A DNA stretch of 64,000 bases from Arthrinium phaeospermum (lineage: Eukaryota; Ascomycota; Sordariomycetes; Amphisphaeriales; Apiosporaceae). This document shows, in pieces, positions 34,792 to 46,120 of the stretch (position 1 is its first letter; each line of letters begins with the position of its first letter). The notes below the pieces were generated by a model that made no database searches, was not told where the DNA came from, and worked only from the letters and a program-made list of their open reading frames with translations. The translations under genes were made by a program, and so were the position numbers. The stretch spans positions 1,178,001 to 1,242,000 of the forward strand of contig QYRS01000003.1 in NCBI GenBank assembly GCA_006503535.1. The letters are read 5' to 3'.

Positions 34792-36086
34792 GTTGCTTTG
34801 AGAGAACTTTGAGTTAGAGAAGTAGGAGTGAAATACTAGAATTACGAAGGTAGGTTGAGGTGAAGTGAAGTATTCAATTGCTTGTAGAACGCTGGCCGGG
34901 CCCAGGCTATACATATACTCATCAGTGACACTGATCCCATGTATTTACACCGATTTACTGCTTCAGAAAATAGAAACGCCGCTACTCTCATCGCCACCAA
35001 AGTCGGGGTTGCTCCTCAAGGACCCAAGGATACCACGATGGCTTCCTGCGGCGCAGCTGAATCCCACCATTGGTGTCAGCTGTTCACCTAATTAGGTCAC
35101 AACGTCAGCCGAGGCAGAATTACTGGTATACTACCACGACGCTAGCATGAATAGCAAACATAACCAGGCTCTGTATAGTATCTGTGATAGGCAAAGATAC
35201 CCCGAATCAGATCATGTCCCCCCATGTTCGTCAACCAACGGCTTACTTTACCCCAAATGTCGGGTATCGGACCAATGAATCACCATGATGATGATTTCTT
35301 TGCCACGAGATGTGATAACTGCTCTGGGGAACCAGTGCTGACGGTTGCGATACGAAACCGAATTATGCAACCGTAGTTGGACGACAGACAGGGGTACCAC
35401 GCCCCGGACTAAGCAGCAGCCTTCCTTTGTGCTTACGGGTTCCCACTTGGCTATCCACTCTGATAGCCGAACCGACCTATCGAAGCGACAGGACGCTGAA
35501 CTCAAGACAGGCAACCATGATTTGGCTCCTCTATTCTGGGTTCAAGAGACAGATGACTAAGATAGTTCATGCAACGGGCCTTGGCAACCCTCGAAAAACC
35601 TCGGACTATTCCCTGCCTTGTATCATCAGGATTTTGGTAAGACGGCTATGGTTCTAGAACCATATAGGGCTGTCAGCATGTATTAATGACTAAAAGTGAC
35701 CAGGGTACGACAGTAGCAGGGAACTGGACGCCAATGACATATCTGATCATCTTTAGGTTGTCAGGTTTGAGAAGAGTGCAACTAGTTTGAATACGGCTCT
35801 CACGAGTCGTTTCCATATTTAGATTGAAGGAACCATTCAACTATTCGACATTAGGCCATAATCAGGCCAGAGCAGCATTACTTGGGCGGAGCTGGTTCTC
35901 AACAATGTCACACAGTGATATGGGTTGGGATCGAGTGAATTCGCTTTCTGTCTCCTAAAGGAAGAGAATCCGTGTACTAGCAAAGCCACAGAACAGGAGG
36001 CGGTGCGTTCATAACTCAGAGCATCACTTGTCTTCGCGCCGCAACACCCACGCAACAGCTACCACCCAGTCTCTTCTGCCGGGCCA
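34792..36086. other. Intergenic, 1.3 kb, terpene synthase promoter
   Basis: A TATATG-type element (about 34908-34918, minus strand) precedes the terpene synthase start by about 120 bp. No gene is supported elsewhere in the stretch. Confidence 0.4.
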
Positions 36087-36754
36087 TCAAGATGGCTTAT
36101 TACAGTCGCATTGGTAATCAGGCGCCGGCAGACCGGCTAATTGTGCGCATCCAACGCAGTCATCTGTGATACAGGCATAGCATCCCAAGTTGTCAAAGCA
36201 TTTGAGTTTGCCGTTGTCGTTCACGATGACATCGGCTATAGTCGACCCGCACACCGTCAGTACAGATCTTACGGGTCCTTAGGACCGAATAACGGTGAAA
36301 TTTCAAAGCAAACTTACCAAGATTAAGCTCGCAATGATTCGTCGCCTGGCCGGGGCCTTGACTGCAGTCTGCAGTGAGGATGGGCTGGGGCTTGGCCTGG
36401 TTATGGTCCAAGTAAGTGACGACTTGGCGGTTCTGGCAAGTCTTGGAGAACATGCCATTGGAAGCAGGCGCGAGGTTACCACCGTAGTTGGCGTAGCAGC
36501 TGTTTGTTAATTCCCAGGTCAGAAAGCGGCCATACAACAAATAGGTTATGCTTTATCGGAAGAATGGGATAATCTTACTCGTCCAGATTCAGAGCGGAGG
36601 CATATGATGCAGTTTTGGCATCACAAACAGCTGCGAGCTGATCGCCATTGTAAGACCACGAGCTGCAGCTGATGTTGAAGGGCGTCGGGTCAGCCGAGGC
36701 AAAGAGGCATGCCAAGAGGGAAATTGCCAGGAAGCTGAGAATGGAAGGCGCCAT
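36087..36754 (-). CDS. Secreted cyanovirin-N homologue (CVNH) protein
   Basis: Three exons: 36754-36579, 36499-36318, 36235-36087 (168 aa); introns of 79 and 82 nt. Start chosen at MAPSILSFLAISLLACLFA, a signal peptide. The mature protein shows the CVNH repeat pattern twice: SCSSWSYNGDQLAAVC with LNLDDCYANYGGNL, then TCQNRQVV with ILTADC, then LNLADVIVNDNGKL. CVNH proteins bind high-mannose glycans; some secreted fungal members act in cell-wall recognition. The C-terminal extension after the domain is cysteine-rich (about eight Cys in the last 50 residues: CFDNLGCYACITDDCVGCA), which is not part of the standard fold. Carbohydrate-contact residues cannot be judged by eye. Confidence 0.85.
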
Positions 36755-37741
36755 GTTGCTCAGATGGACGAATGAATGGTATACTCGGATTTCTGCGCTG
36801 CGCAAGTGTGTGTAGGGAATTGATGTTGAGGTAGGGACGCTGGTCAGGGCAGATCAAGGTTACCTGTTGAAGAGGTGCCTGTCAGAGATGGTGGTTTTAC
36901 GGCGATGGCAGAGAAGGAAGGGATGGATTAAGCATGGGTTAGAGATCAGTAACGCAGCAGACCAAAACGGAAAGCACGAAGCCTGTCTGTCCCAAATGTG
37001 GAAGCTACAAGTGCCCCAAAGGCCGGTAGCGGTTCGGTTTGGATAACCTATATGGAGAGGCTTCGAGTTCGAATCCCACCTGTACAATAGAAAAGACGTA
37101 GCAATGGCATTCTAGCAATCAATGTCACGACACACCTTGTTTTTTTGCTCCTGTTTCTCTAGGACTATTGCTCTCCCGGCTGAGGTGACATGGGGGGAAA
37201 AAGAATGACCAACGACCAACAATGTTGGATCGCAGACGCAGTCAGAAACGCCGATCGGTGACGTCGGATGCTATGGTAACACAGCTGCGGCACAGCCTTT
37301 AGGAAACCGCACACAAGCTCGGGTGTGCCGGATTCGGTTGGCCCTCAGCCGTCAGTAATGTGGCACAATTGAAGCAAGCCAGCAACCCTTCAATTAAACC
37401 AGACATCTGAAACGGGATGAGGAACGTCCTCCATTTCAAAGCATGTTTACGAACAGGATATGCTGTAACTTGCACTGGATTCAGAATGGGTTCGAAAACT
37501 TCTGGTGATGTTTGCTCGACTGCCTAGATGTTGGTCACGGTCTACTAATGCCTCCCTGCCTTGACATCCATGCCCTGTGCCCCCTTGGCCCCCAATGCCA
37601 CCTTGAACGGAGTCGACACCCCTGCAGTGAACGCCAATGATGTAGCTAATTTAAGATCCAGCTGCTTACCCAATCATTCCTCATGGAACTTTTCGACCCC
37701 ATGCGAACCTGGCCCGTATCTATTGTAAAAGTGCAAATCCT
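36755..37741. other. Intergenic, 1.0 kb
   Basis: Promoter side of the CVNH gene and 3' flank of the rhodopsin-like gene. A TTCGAATCC string near 37068 resembles a tRNA B box but no tRNA stem can be folded round it. No gene is supported. Confidence 0.4.
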
Positions 37742-39333
37742 CTACACCTCAGACTTTCGCGTCGAATCGGGCATCGACCCGTAGGAGAACCTCGTCCCGT
37801 GATTGGAGTCCACGCTCTCGCGCCGCTCGACAGCGAAATCGGTCCGCACGACGATGCCCCCCGCGCCCGCTTTCGGCGACCCGGCGATTTCCTCGTCGCC
37901 GGCCGCCTTGCTGCACGCCATATCCCGCTCGGTACTGTTGAGGCTGTCGCTGTCATCGTCGGTCTCCGCAATGGTCGGCGAGACCCGCAGTATGGCGGTA
38001 CCGGACTCGGAGGCGTGCGCCTGGTGCAGAGCCGCCGCCCGGGGCTCGTCGCTGTCCCAGCGCATGGCTGGGGGCATCTCGTCCAGCGACAGCGAGTGCG
38101 GCCGGGCGGCGGCGTGACGAGACCGGCGCTTACCGCGGTCCACCACCGTCGTCGACGTCGTGGCTCCGGTCGCCGAGGAGACGGAGGGGGAGGGATGGAG
38201 GTAGTACCGGACCATGCTGGGGAGGAAATGGATGAAGAAAATCCAGATGGTGGGGATCCCGGCGCAGATGATGGCGCCATTGCACTCGACAAAGGCCAGC
38301 GTGACGTTGATTTGGAGGACATATACCCTGAGATCGAAGTAATGCGTCAGATCAGGGCTTTCCGCAGCCTCGGCCAGTTTTGGGACCATGCGAAGGAAGA
38401 ATGCGCAACCCCATATGCCCGCGGCATTCGGTCTATGTGTTCGCTGATGTTAGGCATCTCGCTGATTGTAATATCACCATTAGACAGAGTAAGTTGAAAG
38501 GGAAGTTACCTACATGCTACATATTCCGAATAAAGCGATGACGGACGCTTTCTTTGCCACTCGAAGCTCTAAGGGTAGCACGATGGCAGCAGGTATGACC
38601 AAACAGCTGAGGTCGGTGAGAATGTTTATTGTATACCAAAAAATGGCTTCAGGTATCGTAGCGTTCGTGATAACCTCGGCCAACGGCGGTGCAAACCCGA
38701 GCCCTTCGAACAGGATGTTGAGGAGGACGTATAAGGCCACGAGAACGCCGACGATAGTGACAGCCCATCGTACCCATCTAGCTCGGGAAAGACGAAGGTG
38801 GAACAGGAGGATGGAGATTTTGATGAAGCACAGACCTAGGCCTCTGCCTGTGCTTGCTACATATTCGTACTGGTGATAGCTCGGTTAGCTCATAATGGAA
38901 GGGATTCAGGGGAAACAGTCCTTCCACTTACCACATGTGACCTGCGCATCAAGTACTCTGCCTCTTCATCCGACTTGACGAGTGCCGCAGTAAGAAAGTC
39001 ACGGTAAACTATATATTTGCGCGATGCTTTCGTGTCAGACACAGTATCGTAACATCGGTTGATGAGTGTGATGTTGAGCTGGCGGTAGCGGACTTACAAG
39101 CAATGGAGAAGCCAACAAACACCCACATGAAGATGCAAGCAGCAAGATATAGGTCTAATGGATGACATTAGTTCCTGGAGTAGGCGATGGGAAGACCCCA
39201 AGATCTTCTTACAGTCACTGCCATCGAGACTTTGCTGTCTGACTTGAAGACGGGTGAAGATTCGAAGTGCAAGAATGACAGTGGCCACGACGGCGGTCGT
39301 GACACCAACGATATCCTGAGGTGGCATCATCAT
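37742..39333 (-). CDS. Fungal rhodopsin-like (SAT4 family) seven-helix membrane protein
   Basis: Five exons: 39333-39213, 39154-39098, 39008-38932, 38869-38514, 38432-37742 (433 aa). Start at the first of three consecutive ATGs. Hydrophobic segments follow in family order: IVGVTTAVVATVILAL, YLAACIFMWVFVGFSIA, LGLCFIKISILLF, RWAVTIVGVLVALYVLL, WYTINILTDLSCLVIPAAIV, AAGIWGCAFFLRMV and the block ECNGAIICAGIPTIW, diagnostic of the SAT4/fungal rhodopsin domain (PF20684). A cytoplasmic tail of about 140 residues is Ser/Asp-rich and probably phosphorylated. Intron 2 has two possible acceptors (TATAG at 39009, used here, and AAAG 16 bp earlier would add residues). Ligand and role are unknown; relatives include Pth11-like receptors but no CFEM domain is present here. 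Confidence 0.88.
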
Positions 39334-40946
39334 TGGCCTCAGGTGCAAGCGCCCTTGCAAAGCGGTGGGTAGGGTAGGGTGAGGTTGACGATTCTAGGTC
39401 GGAGTCATAGGAGCGAGCGTTCGTTGACAGTGGCAGTTGCCCCCATAGTCCGTTAGGAGGTCATAGAGTAAGGGCTATGGAGGTGGAGAGAGGTAAGACG
39501 CAATATGTATTGTGATTTGTTATGGAATGAGATCTCGGCAATCGAAAGTTTAGATAAGGGGGGGGGTCTGGCTGTATGCCGCCTACAGCGTAGCTGAGCT
39601 TTCCCATGGGTAGCCCAGCGGACTACCGGCGAAGCATCCGTGGAAATTTCTTCCGTTGCATGAGTTACCGTTCGTTGAGGGTCAGTGTGGTTCATCCCTT
39701 GCTTCGATCGAGGACAAAGGAGAGCAAACTTGACCATCAGTGCATTGTGAAGTCGCATGTTTGTTTACGGCATCATATCATGGGCAGCAAACCATGGCTA
39801 TTAATTCCGCACGCAGAAACCTGAAAATTTCAGTAATCGCCTTCAGCATATTGACCATGAATTCGACCTTGGGCGAAGATCGCTACTGCAATTGCTTAAC
39901 TCGAGTTCGTGAGGTCAAGAGACCAAAGTCATCTCACACGAGCAGGGGTTCTCGAGCTATGAGAATTAGCGTACCGTCCCGTCGGGATATCAAGCCAGCA
40001 AAGTGAGCGGCAAGAGAAGAGTTAGATAAGCTGCTGCTTCTTTTTGCCGATCTCCCCACTGCCGTATGCAACCTTTGTCAGTTCTAGATTAGCACTTGCA
40101 GTGTGATCGACGATTCCTCCCACACCACCTTCAATCAGTGCATCAGACGGGACTCGTGTCAAGACTAGCAGCAGCCTAGTATCTAGCATCTACCGATCCC
40201 TAACCGCAGCTAACATACAACGTGGCCAAGGTCGTATTCCTCTTGGGCAAACTTGTGACGTACACATCGGGGCTTCGTCGGGGCTTGCACTATCATTGGA
40301 TAATTGCCGCCACTGAAGCGCCCCTAACTGCGCCAGACTTACGTCTGAGCACCAACAAGATTTGTGTACGGGCTTTGCTGGTGGCCACACGAAAGCCACA
40401 ACCTAGCCAGCTGATAGCTAGGCTACCAAGGATGAATATGAGCCTATTGAACATATCGTGTTTGAAGGTCGGAACATGCCAGGTAATATAGATGAACTCA
40501 GTCCGTAGCAGCACCCGAGATCTATCAATGTGATATCGAACCAATCAACTGGGCCTTGGCTTGGTCAGCTATTGAGCTGAGGGGCTGGTATCCGCTTCCA
40601 ACTGATGATGCGATTGGAACAGCGATATACTGGACACTTTGAGCCCTGATAAGCACTGCCTAACCCATGAATTGTTACGTTGTCCATTTTCTCCGACTCA
40701 CACATGTCTAGTAGTATACCTTAGGCTGTGACTGCCAGTTTCTCATCATCCTAGATAGCTAGGTTCATTCCAATTCTTCAATATGATAACCCCTATTCAG
40801 CTCTTCCTGTCAAAATTTGGTCACCCAAAGAAGATCTAGTGCCCTAGCTTCTCTTGCCGGACCTTATTTGGACCATGCTCTCGGACCCTATTCCTTCACT
40901 CATGACCACCTCTGGATGTTAAAGCATTGATGCCTGTGTGACCCAG
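39334..40946. other. Intergenic, 1.6 kb
   Basis: Promoter side of the rhodopsin-like gene and 3' flank of the first vWA-like gene. A G-run is seen near 39560-39567. No gene is supported. Confidence 0.4.
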
Positions 40947-41693
40947 CTACAAAACAGGAGGGTCATCACGATCAATCCCTCCGACCAAGATCTTGAAGAG
41001 GTTGTCACGTACATCCTTTTGGTTGCGTACCTGCACATGAACAACAGCGTGTAGCTTCTCTTCGTAATACTCCTTATTTTTGGCCAGACATTTTTCGTAA
41101 TTCTCCCTAGCCTGACTGTGATCACCTTTCTCGTCGGATTTAATGAACTCCTCAAATTTCGTCTTGAGCCTAACATTGTCTAGTCGAGTAAGCAGACCCT
41201 CCGCGGCGACGTCGTCGCGGAGCTGAACAAACGTGACACCGCATGGACAGTATCGTGGGAATTTCCCTCCAGATGTAAGAAGCGTACCACCTCTCTTAGC
41301 GTCTAGGGCCATCATCTCCATGATTTTAGCTGTCAAGTCCTCTTCGCGCTCCATTTGTGCAGCCATATTCGTGATCCATATAATGCTGCGAGAAGTCACG
41401 TCCTGCTCGGTGTGAAACTCATTGGTAACTTGAGAGAAATCATCAAAGTCACTTCTCTGTTTACCAAGACTTGAGATCTTGTACTCTAGAAGCCAGCCGG
41501 GCAAGTCTTTGAGGGCTTCATCAGTCGTGGAACTCGCACGATCATATTGCAAATAATGAAACGTGATGCTGCTGGCGCGTTTTTCGATTTCGGGACCTAA
41601 TGTTGCAACGGTTTCCTGGAGTAATTGCTGCGCGCCTTGGCTTAAAGTTTTGCTATCATCGATAAATACGTGGAAACAGAACTTGGGTCCCAT
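40947..41693 (-). CDS. Degenerate von Willebrand A-like protein, tandem copy A
   Basis: Single exon, 248 aa, no signal peptide. The N-terminus FCFHVFIDDSKT matches strand 1 of a vWA domain but the MIDAS motif DxSxS reads DDSKT. The second signature (usual TDG after a strand) reads IIWITNM, so the metal-binding Asp is lost. CGVTFVQLRDDVAAEGLL with RLDNV matches the GIQFVQIGxDxxAxxFLxxLDD block seen in fungal vWA proteins, and the C-terminus ends LVGGIDRDD, the place of the LGALDPxxD tail. It belongs with copies B (42279-43040) and C (43770-44420), all on the same strand. Family assignment is by motif, not by search; the loss of MIDAS residues suggests metal-independent binding. Function unknown. 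Confidence 0.75.
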   Translation of the reverse strand: MGPKFCFHVFIDDSKTLSQGAQQLLQETVATLGPEIEKRASSITFHYLQYDRASSTTDEALKDLPGWLLEYKISSLGKQRSDFDDFSQVTNEFHTEQDVTSRSIIWITNMAAQMEREEDLTAKIMEMMALDAKRGGTLLTSGGKFPRYCPCGVTFVQLRDDVAAEGLLTRLDNVRLKTKFEEFIKSDEKGDHSQARENYEKCLAKNKEYYEEKLHAVVHVQVRNQKDVRDNLFKILVGGIDRDDPPVL

Positions 41694-42278
41694 TTCTTCG
41701 GACTGTATGGAGTGTACGAAGGTTGAGGATATAGGAGTTAATTCAAGTATGTCGGCAAGGACCAGTGTATGTGACCGTCAGCAAGAGGGGCTTTTATGTC
41801 TTCCAGTTTTCCACGTTTGCCCCTCTTGTTTGCTGCGCTCCCAGAGGAATGGGCGTTGGCAGTCCCAACATGCATCCGTACGACATTTTTGTGGCCGCAA
41901 ACGGTGGCTTCTTTTGGGAAATAACCAATAAGCCCCTCATAACTAATATCGAGGTTCAGTATGAAAAGACCAGAGCTAACGATTTGGTAGCTCAAGAAGT
42001 AATTAAGTCAGATACTCAACCCGGAAAATATCAAATCGGATTGGTAGGCTCGTAGGTCACAGTCTCAAACCTGAGAGAGAACTACATCCTAAGTAAACAC
42101 AGGCTTTTGATATGAGAAAGTGTTGGGTTTATTGTTTTATTATAGAGTGTGAAATCTTCCAACGCCCTAACACAAGACAACCCCCCCAACCCCCCCATAC
42201 ATGATGCGGAGGCTTCCAATATTCAATATATGCCCTCACTCTTATACATTGTAGTTTATGTCGTTGTCTATTCATGCT
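41694..42278. other. Upstream region of vWA-like copy A
   Basis: Contains the motif shared by all three copies (41847-41860) and GCAAAC (41897-41902). An inverted pair AGAGGGGC / GCCCCTCT (about 41786 and 41821) brackets a TATA-like ATAAAA. Poly-C runs lie near 42181-42197. Confidence 0.45.
41847..41860 (-). promoter_or_regulatory. Shared upstream motif, copy A
   Basis: GGAATGGGCGTTGG on the plus strand, 154-167 bp before the ATG of copy A. A near-identical string sits at a similar distance before copies B and C. Confidence 0.5.
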
Positions 42279-43040
42279 TCATGCTTTAACCTTGTCTAGG
42301 TCAGGATCGATTGCTCCAAACATAAGCTTCTCAAGCTTCCTTTCGTCCAAATCCGTGATCGACTTTACTTCCACATGGTCGACGATATCGAGGGTTCTCT
42401 TGCAATAGTAATGCTTGTCCTCAGGGGTCTTCGACTTCTCGTAGGCTTCGCCGGCCAGTCTGTACAGTTTATCGGACCCGTGCTTCAGACACTCCTCAAA
42501 CTTCTTCTGGACCGAGACGTCCACTTTATCTAGCCCTTCGAACAGGCCCTTTGCTTCCTGATCTCCGCCGAACTGGACAAATGCGATGCCACAGGGGCGA
42601 TATTGCTTTTCGTCGACTGGGATAGTACTTCCACCCCTCGCAGCGACTCGGACCATTGTCTCGTTGATAAGGTTATTCAGCCGATCCCCATGGTTTAGTG
42701 TCGCAACCCCTTTTGTGATATATATGTTGCTCTTGGGTGGGCCATGAGGTTTGAGCAAATGAACATCCTTGAGAGATTTGTCCAGCTGGTCGAAATTGTC
42801 TCTCTCGTCACCAGGTACCAGACGGTCAATTTTCTCTGCGAGCTTCTTACGGTCATTGTTCGGGACATTATGAATCGACGGACCCGAATCGGGTTGCAGG
42901 TAATAGAGCGTGGTCTCTTCGGATTTTTGTGTAATCGCAGGGCCTAACTTCTTGACGATGTCCTTGACTAGTTGATGTTCGCTCTCTGTCAAGTCATTGC
43001 TGTTATCGATGAATATGTGAAAATCGAACTTGTCTGTCAT
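42279..43040 (-). CDS. Degenerate von Willebrand A-like protein, tandem copy B
   Basis: Single exon, 253 aa. Clear paralogue of copy A: FDFHIFIDNSND at residues 5-16 (MIDAS reads DNSND), LVKDIVKKLGPAI, LYYLQPD, NIYITKGVATL in place of the TDG strand, then RPCGIAFVQFGGDQEAKGLF with GLDKV, FEECLKHG, HYYCKRTLDIVDHVEVK and the tail LMFGAIDPDLD. It is the best preserved of the three and shows the GGDQEAKGLF core that matches fungal vWA proteins most closely. About 590 bp separate it from copy A and 730 bp from copy C. No membrane or targeting signal is visible, so it is probably cytosolic. Function unknown. Confidence 0.77.
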   Translation of the reverse strand: MTDKFDFHIFIDNSNDLTESEHQLVKDIVKKLGPAITQKSEETTLYYLQPDSGPSIHNVPNNDRKKLAEKIDRLVPGDERDNFDQLDKSLKDVHLLKPHGPPKSNIYITKGVATLNHGDRLNNLINETMVRVAARGGSTIPVDEKQYRPCGIAFVQFGGDQEAKGLFEGLDKVDVSVQKKFEECLKHGSDKLYRLAGEAYEKSKTPEDKHYYCKRTLDIVDHVEVKSITDLDERKLEKLMFGAIDPDLDKVKA

Positions 43041-43769
43041 TGTGAACTGACTCTAAGGTGTGTGGATGTCGGAACCTGAGATGGGAAGGAGTGAAGCTTT
43101 TCAAGGAAGCTGCGATAGAAGTAGGAGAAGCTAAGATATCACCTGAGAGGGTACCATATTACATTTATCCCGTTTCTTTAGGAATGGGTGTTGGTCGTTG
43201 TAGCAAGCCTGCAAGGCCCTGTACGACACTGATTTCACTGCAAACAGATACGTAGGCTAGGAACGAATGTTGGTGGTCCCCTGTACGACCCGATGGTCGC
43301 TGCCAACGGTAGCTCTCACACGGGGATAGAACCAACTAAACCCTCCATGTAGTGGGCTACTATATGGAGAACAGAGATTCCCGTAATGGTCGTGTAGGGT
43401 ATCTACATTTTGGTGTACAGGACAAAGTATTACTGGTCCATTCATATCTTGCCTACCTGAAGATTATTGCTAGAGTATTCTGGTCCTCGTCCATAATGAT
43501 TCTGTGAATGAAATAGGGGGGTTTGATACATATCAATTAAACAAATGATCAAATCCTTATGATTGTATTGAGTCGGTACTAAGATACTAAAATAAGTGAC
43601 CTCAGGCCTCAAATCGAGCAGCCCAAAAGATGGTGGGAAAACTATCTCAAATGAAAAGGGGGTGACCGCGTCTAACGGCCCCCCATCTTCATCTGTCCAT
43701 GCTCCGTCGTCCAGTCTGCCTAACCATTGATATTATTTCCTCCCTCAAGTACACCTCACGTAAAACCCG
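43041..43769. other. Upstream region of vWA-like copy B
   Basis: Holds the shared motif (43181-43194) and GCAAAC (43240-43245). Two GTACGAC strings lie at 43221 and 43281. No gene is supported. Confidence 0.45.
43181..43194 (-). promoter_or_regulatory. Shared upstream motif, copy B
   Basis: GGAATGGGTGTTGG on the plus strand, 141-154 bp before the ATG of copy B; differs from the copy A string at one position. Confidence 0.5.
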
Positions 43770-44420
43770 CTATTCCTTATGATCCAGATCGGGATCAAGC
43801 GCGCCGAACAGTATCTTTTCTGCCTTTTCCTCTACCTCTTCGACTGTCTTCAGCTCCACGTAGTCAACAATATCCAAACATTTCTTATAGTACTCATCTT
43901 GGTCACTTCGGTTCGAATAGTAGGCGTTGATATCTTTAAGCTCAGGCCTGGTTCCACCCGCCAGGTGCGATTGAAACTCAACACGGAGGTTGTCATCGAG
44001 ATTCTTAAATAAAGCATCCGCCTCATTGTTGAGGCCGGATCGGACAAAGCAAATGCCATATGGACGGTAGAATTTCCCAGAAGGCATCTCAGTTAAACCA
44101 TCTGATTTGTCTTTTTTAACGATTCGGACCATGGCCTCGATGATGACACTCTTCAGCTTTTCCACCCCGGTCACTTGTGCACCGCCTTGCGTAATCCAAC
44201 TGATGCAGAGGCGTGATTCTTCAGGCCGGTTAATGTGATGTTCGGTCAGAAGTCTCTCGACCATTTTCAGATTACTCTGTCCCGTACCAGGATTATCAAC
44301 AAACGGCTTGACGACGAGGGGTGACTCCAAACTCTAGACTTTCTCAGATATGCGGCGATAGTTTCCATCCTGGGCGTCGTTGGTATCGGTCAGGATGTGG
44401 ATTTCGATCGTTGGTGCCAT
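43770..44420 (-). pseudogene. Degenerate von Willebrand A-like protein, tandem copy C, with in-frame stop
   Basis: From ATG 44420 the frame reads IEIHILTDTNDA at residues 5-16, aligned with copies A and B, then meets TAG at 44336-44334 (codon 29) and continues open in the same frame to the stop at 43770 (217 codons in all). The downstream part keeps CISWITQGG, YRPYGICFVRSGLNNEADALF with NLDDN, YYKKCLDIVDYVELK and ILFGALDPDLD. About 30 residues present in A and B between the first helix and the second strand are missing. A product could only start at an internal ATG (for example at LKMVERLL) and would lack the first strand. CAG to TAG is the change expected from RIP or simple deamination. Called a pseudogene, but readthrough or a sequence error is possible. 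Confidence 0.65.
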
Positions 44421-45114
44421 TGTAGTGACAAGATTCAGGGCGTGATGACGTTGAGGTATGTCTTATGTATTTGAGGTCAAGTTTGGTAAAGTCAGCCGTG
44501 CTGCTTGAATAACAAGAAACCCCTTATATATGAGCTCCAAGGCTGCTTGCTGTACTTCGGACCAAAGGGAATGTCCGTTGGAAGTTCGGAAAACCAACAA
44601 GCATTTCTCAAACATATACAGGATTGCAAACAAATGCTCATGGATCCTGTCTTGGAATCATACCACCCGAGTTGATGTACATCATGGGAGAGCAGGGGAA
44701 CCAGGCCACCGAGCCAACGGAGCAGGGTGAGCAAGCTGGAAATCACATTCTTGCGCGAGAGCAAACACATCAAACAACCAAGGTGCCAATCACTGAAGTC
44801 ATGCAGAGAGGAAGCAACACGAGCTGTAACGTCGATTAGGATTCCAAAACCGTCTTTTCCGGATGGCCTAATTAAGTGACATCGTACATACAAAACAGTC
44901 AAGCTCGTGGAGTCGTATGATACAGGTCGTTGGATTACTTCCCCCCTAGCACCAGGTTCCCGTACATCTCATGCATGAAGACCAAACAAAACGGGGGCAA
45001 GCGATACTCGTTTTTGGGACATCGAGAAATCTGCCTCGGCGTACCGGGCTGACTCTATTTCATTGATTCATCGATACCCTCTTGAAAGTACTCATACTGG
45101 TTGATGTCGCAAGT
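44421..45114. other. Upstream region of vWA-like copy C and 3' flank of adenylate kinase
   Basis: Contains TATATAAG on the minus strand (about 44522-44529), the shared motif (44568-44581) and GCAAAC (44626-44631). No gene is supported. Confidence 0.45.
44568..44581 (-). promoter_or_regulatory. Shared upstream motif, copy C
   Basis: GGAATGTCCGTTGG on the plus strand, 148-161 bp before the ATG of copy C; differs from the copy A string at two positions. Confidence 0.45.

Positions 45115-46120
<1,006 letters not shown>

Noticed and set aside
37041..37085. Possible tRNA with TTCGAATCC near 37068
   Set aside because: T stem does not pair and no A box or acceptor stem is present.
33110..39333. Terpene synthase, CVNH and rhodopsin-like genes as a biosynthetic cluster
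   Set aside because: Neighbours have no biosynthetic function and no shared upstream motif was seen.
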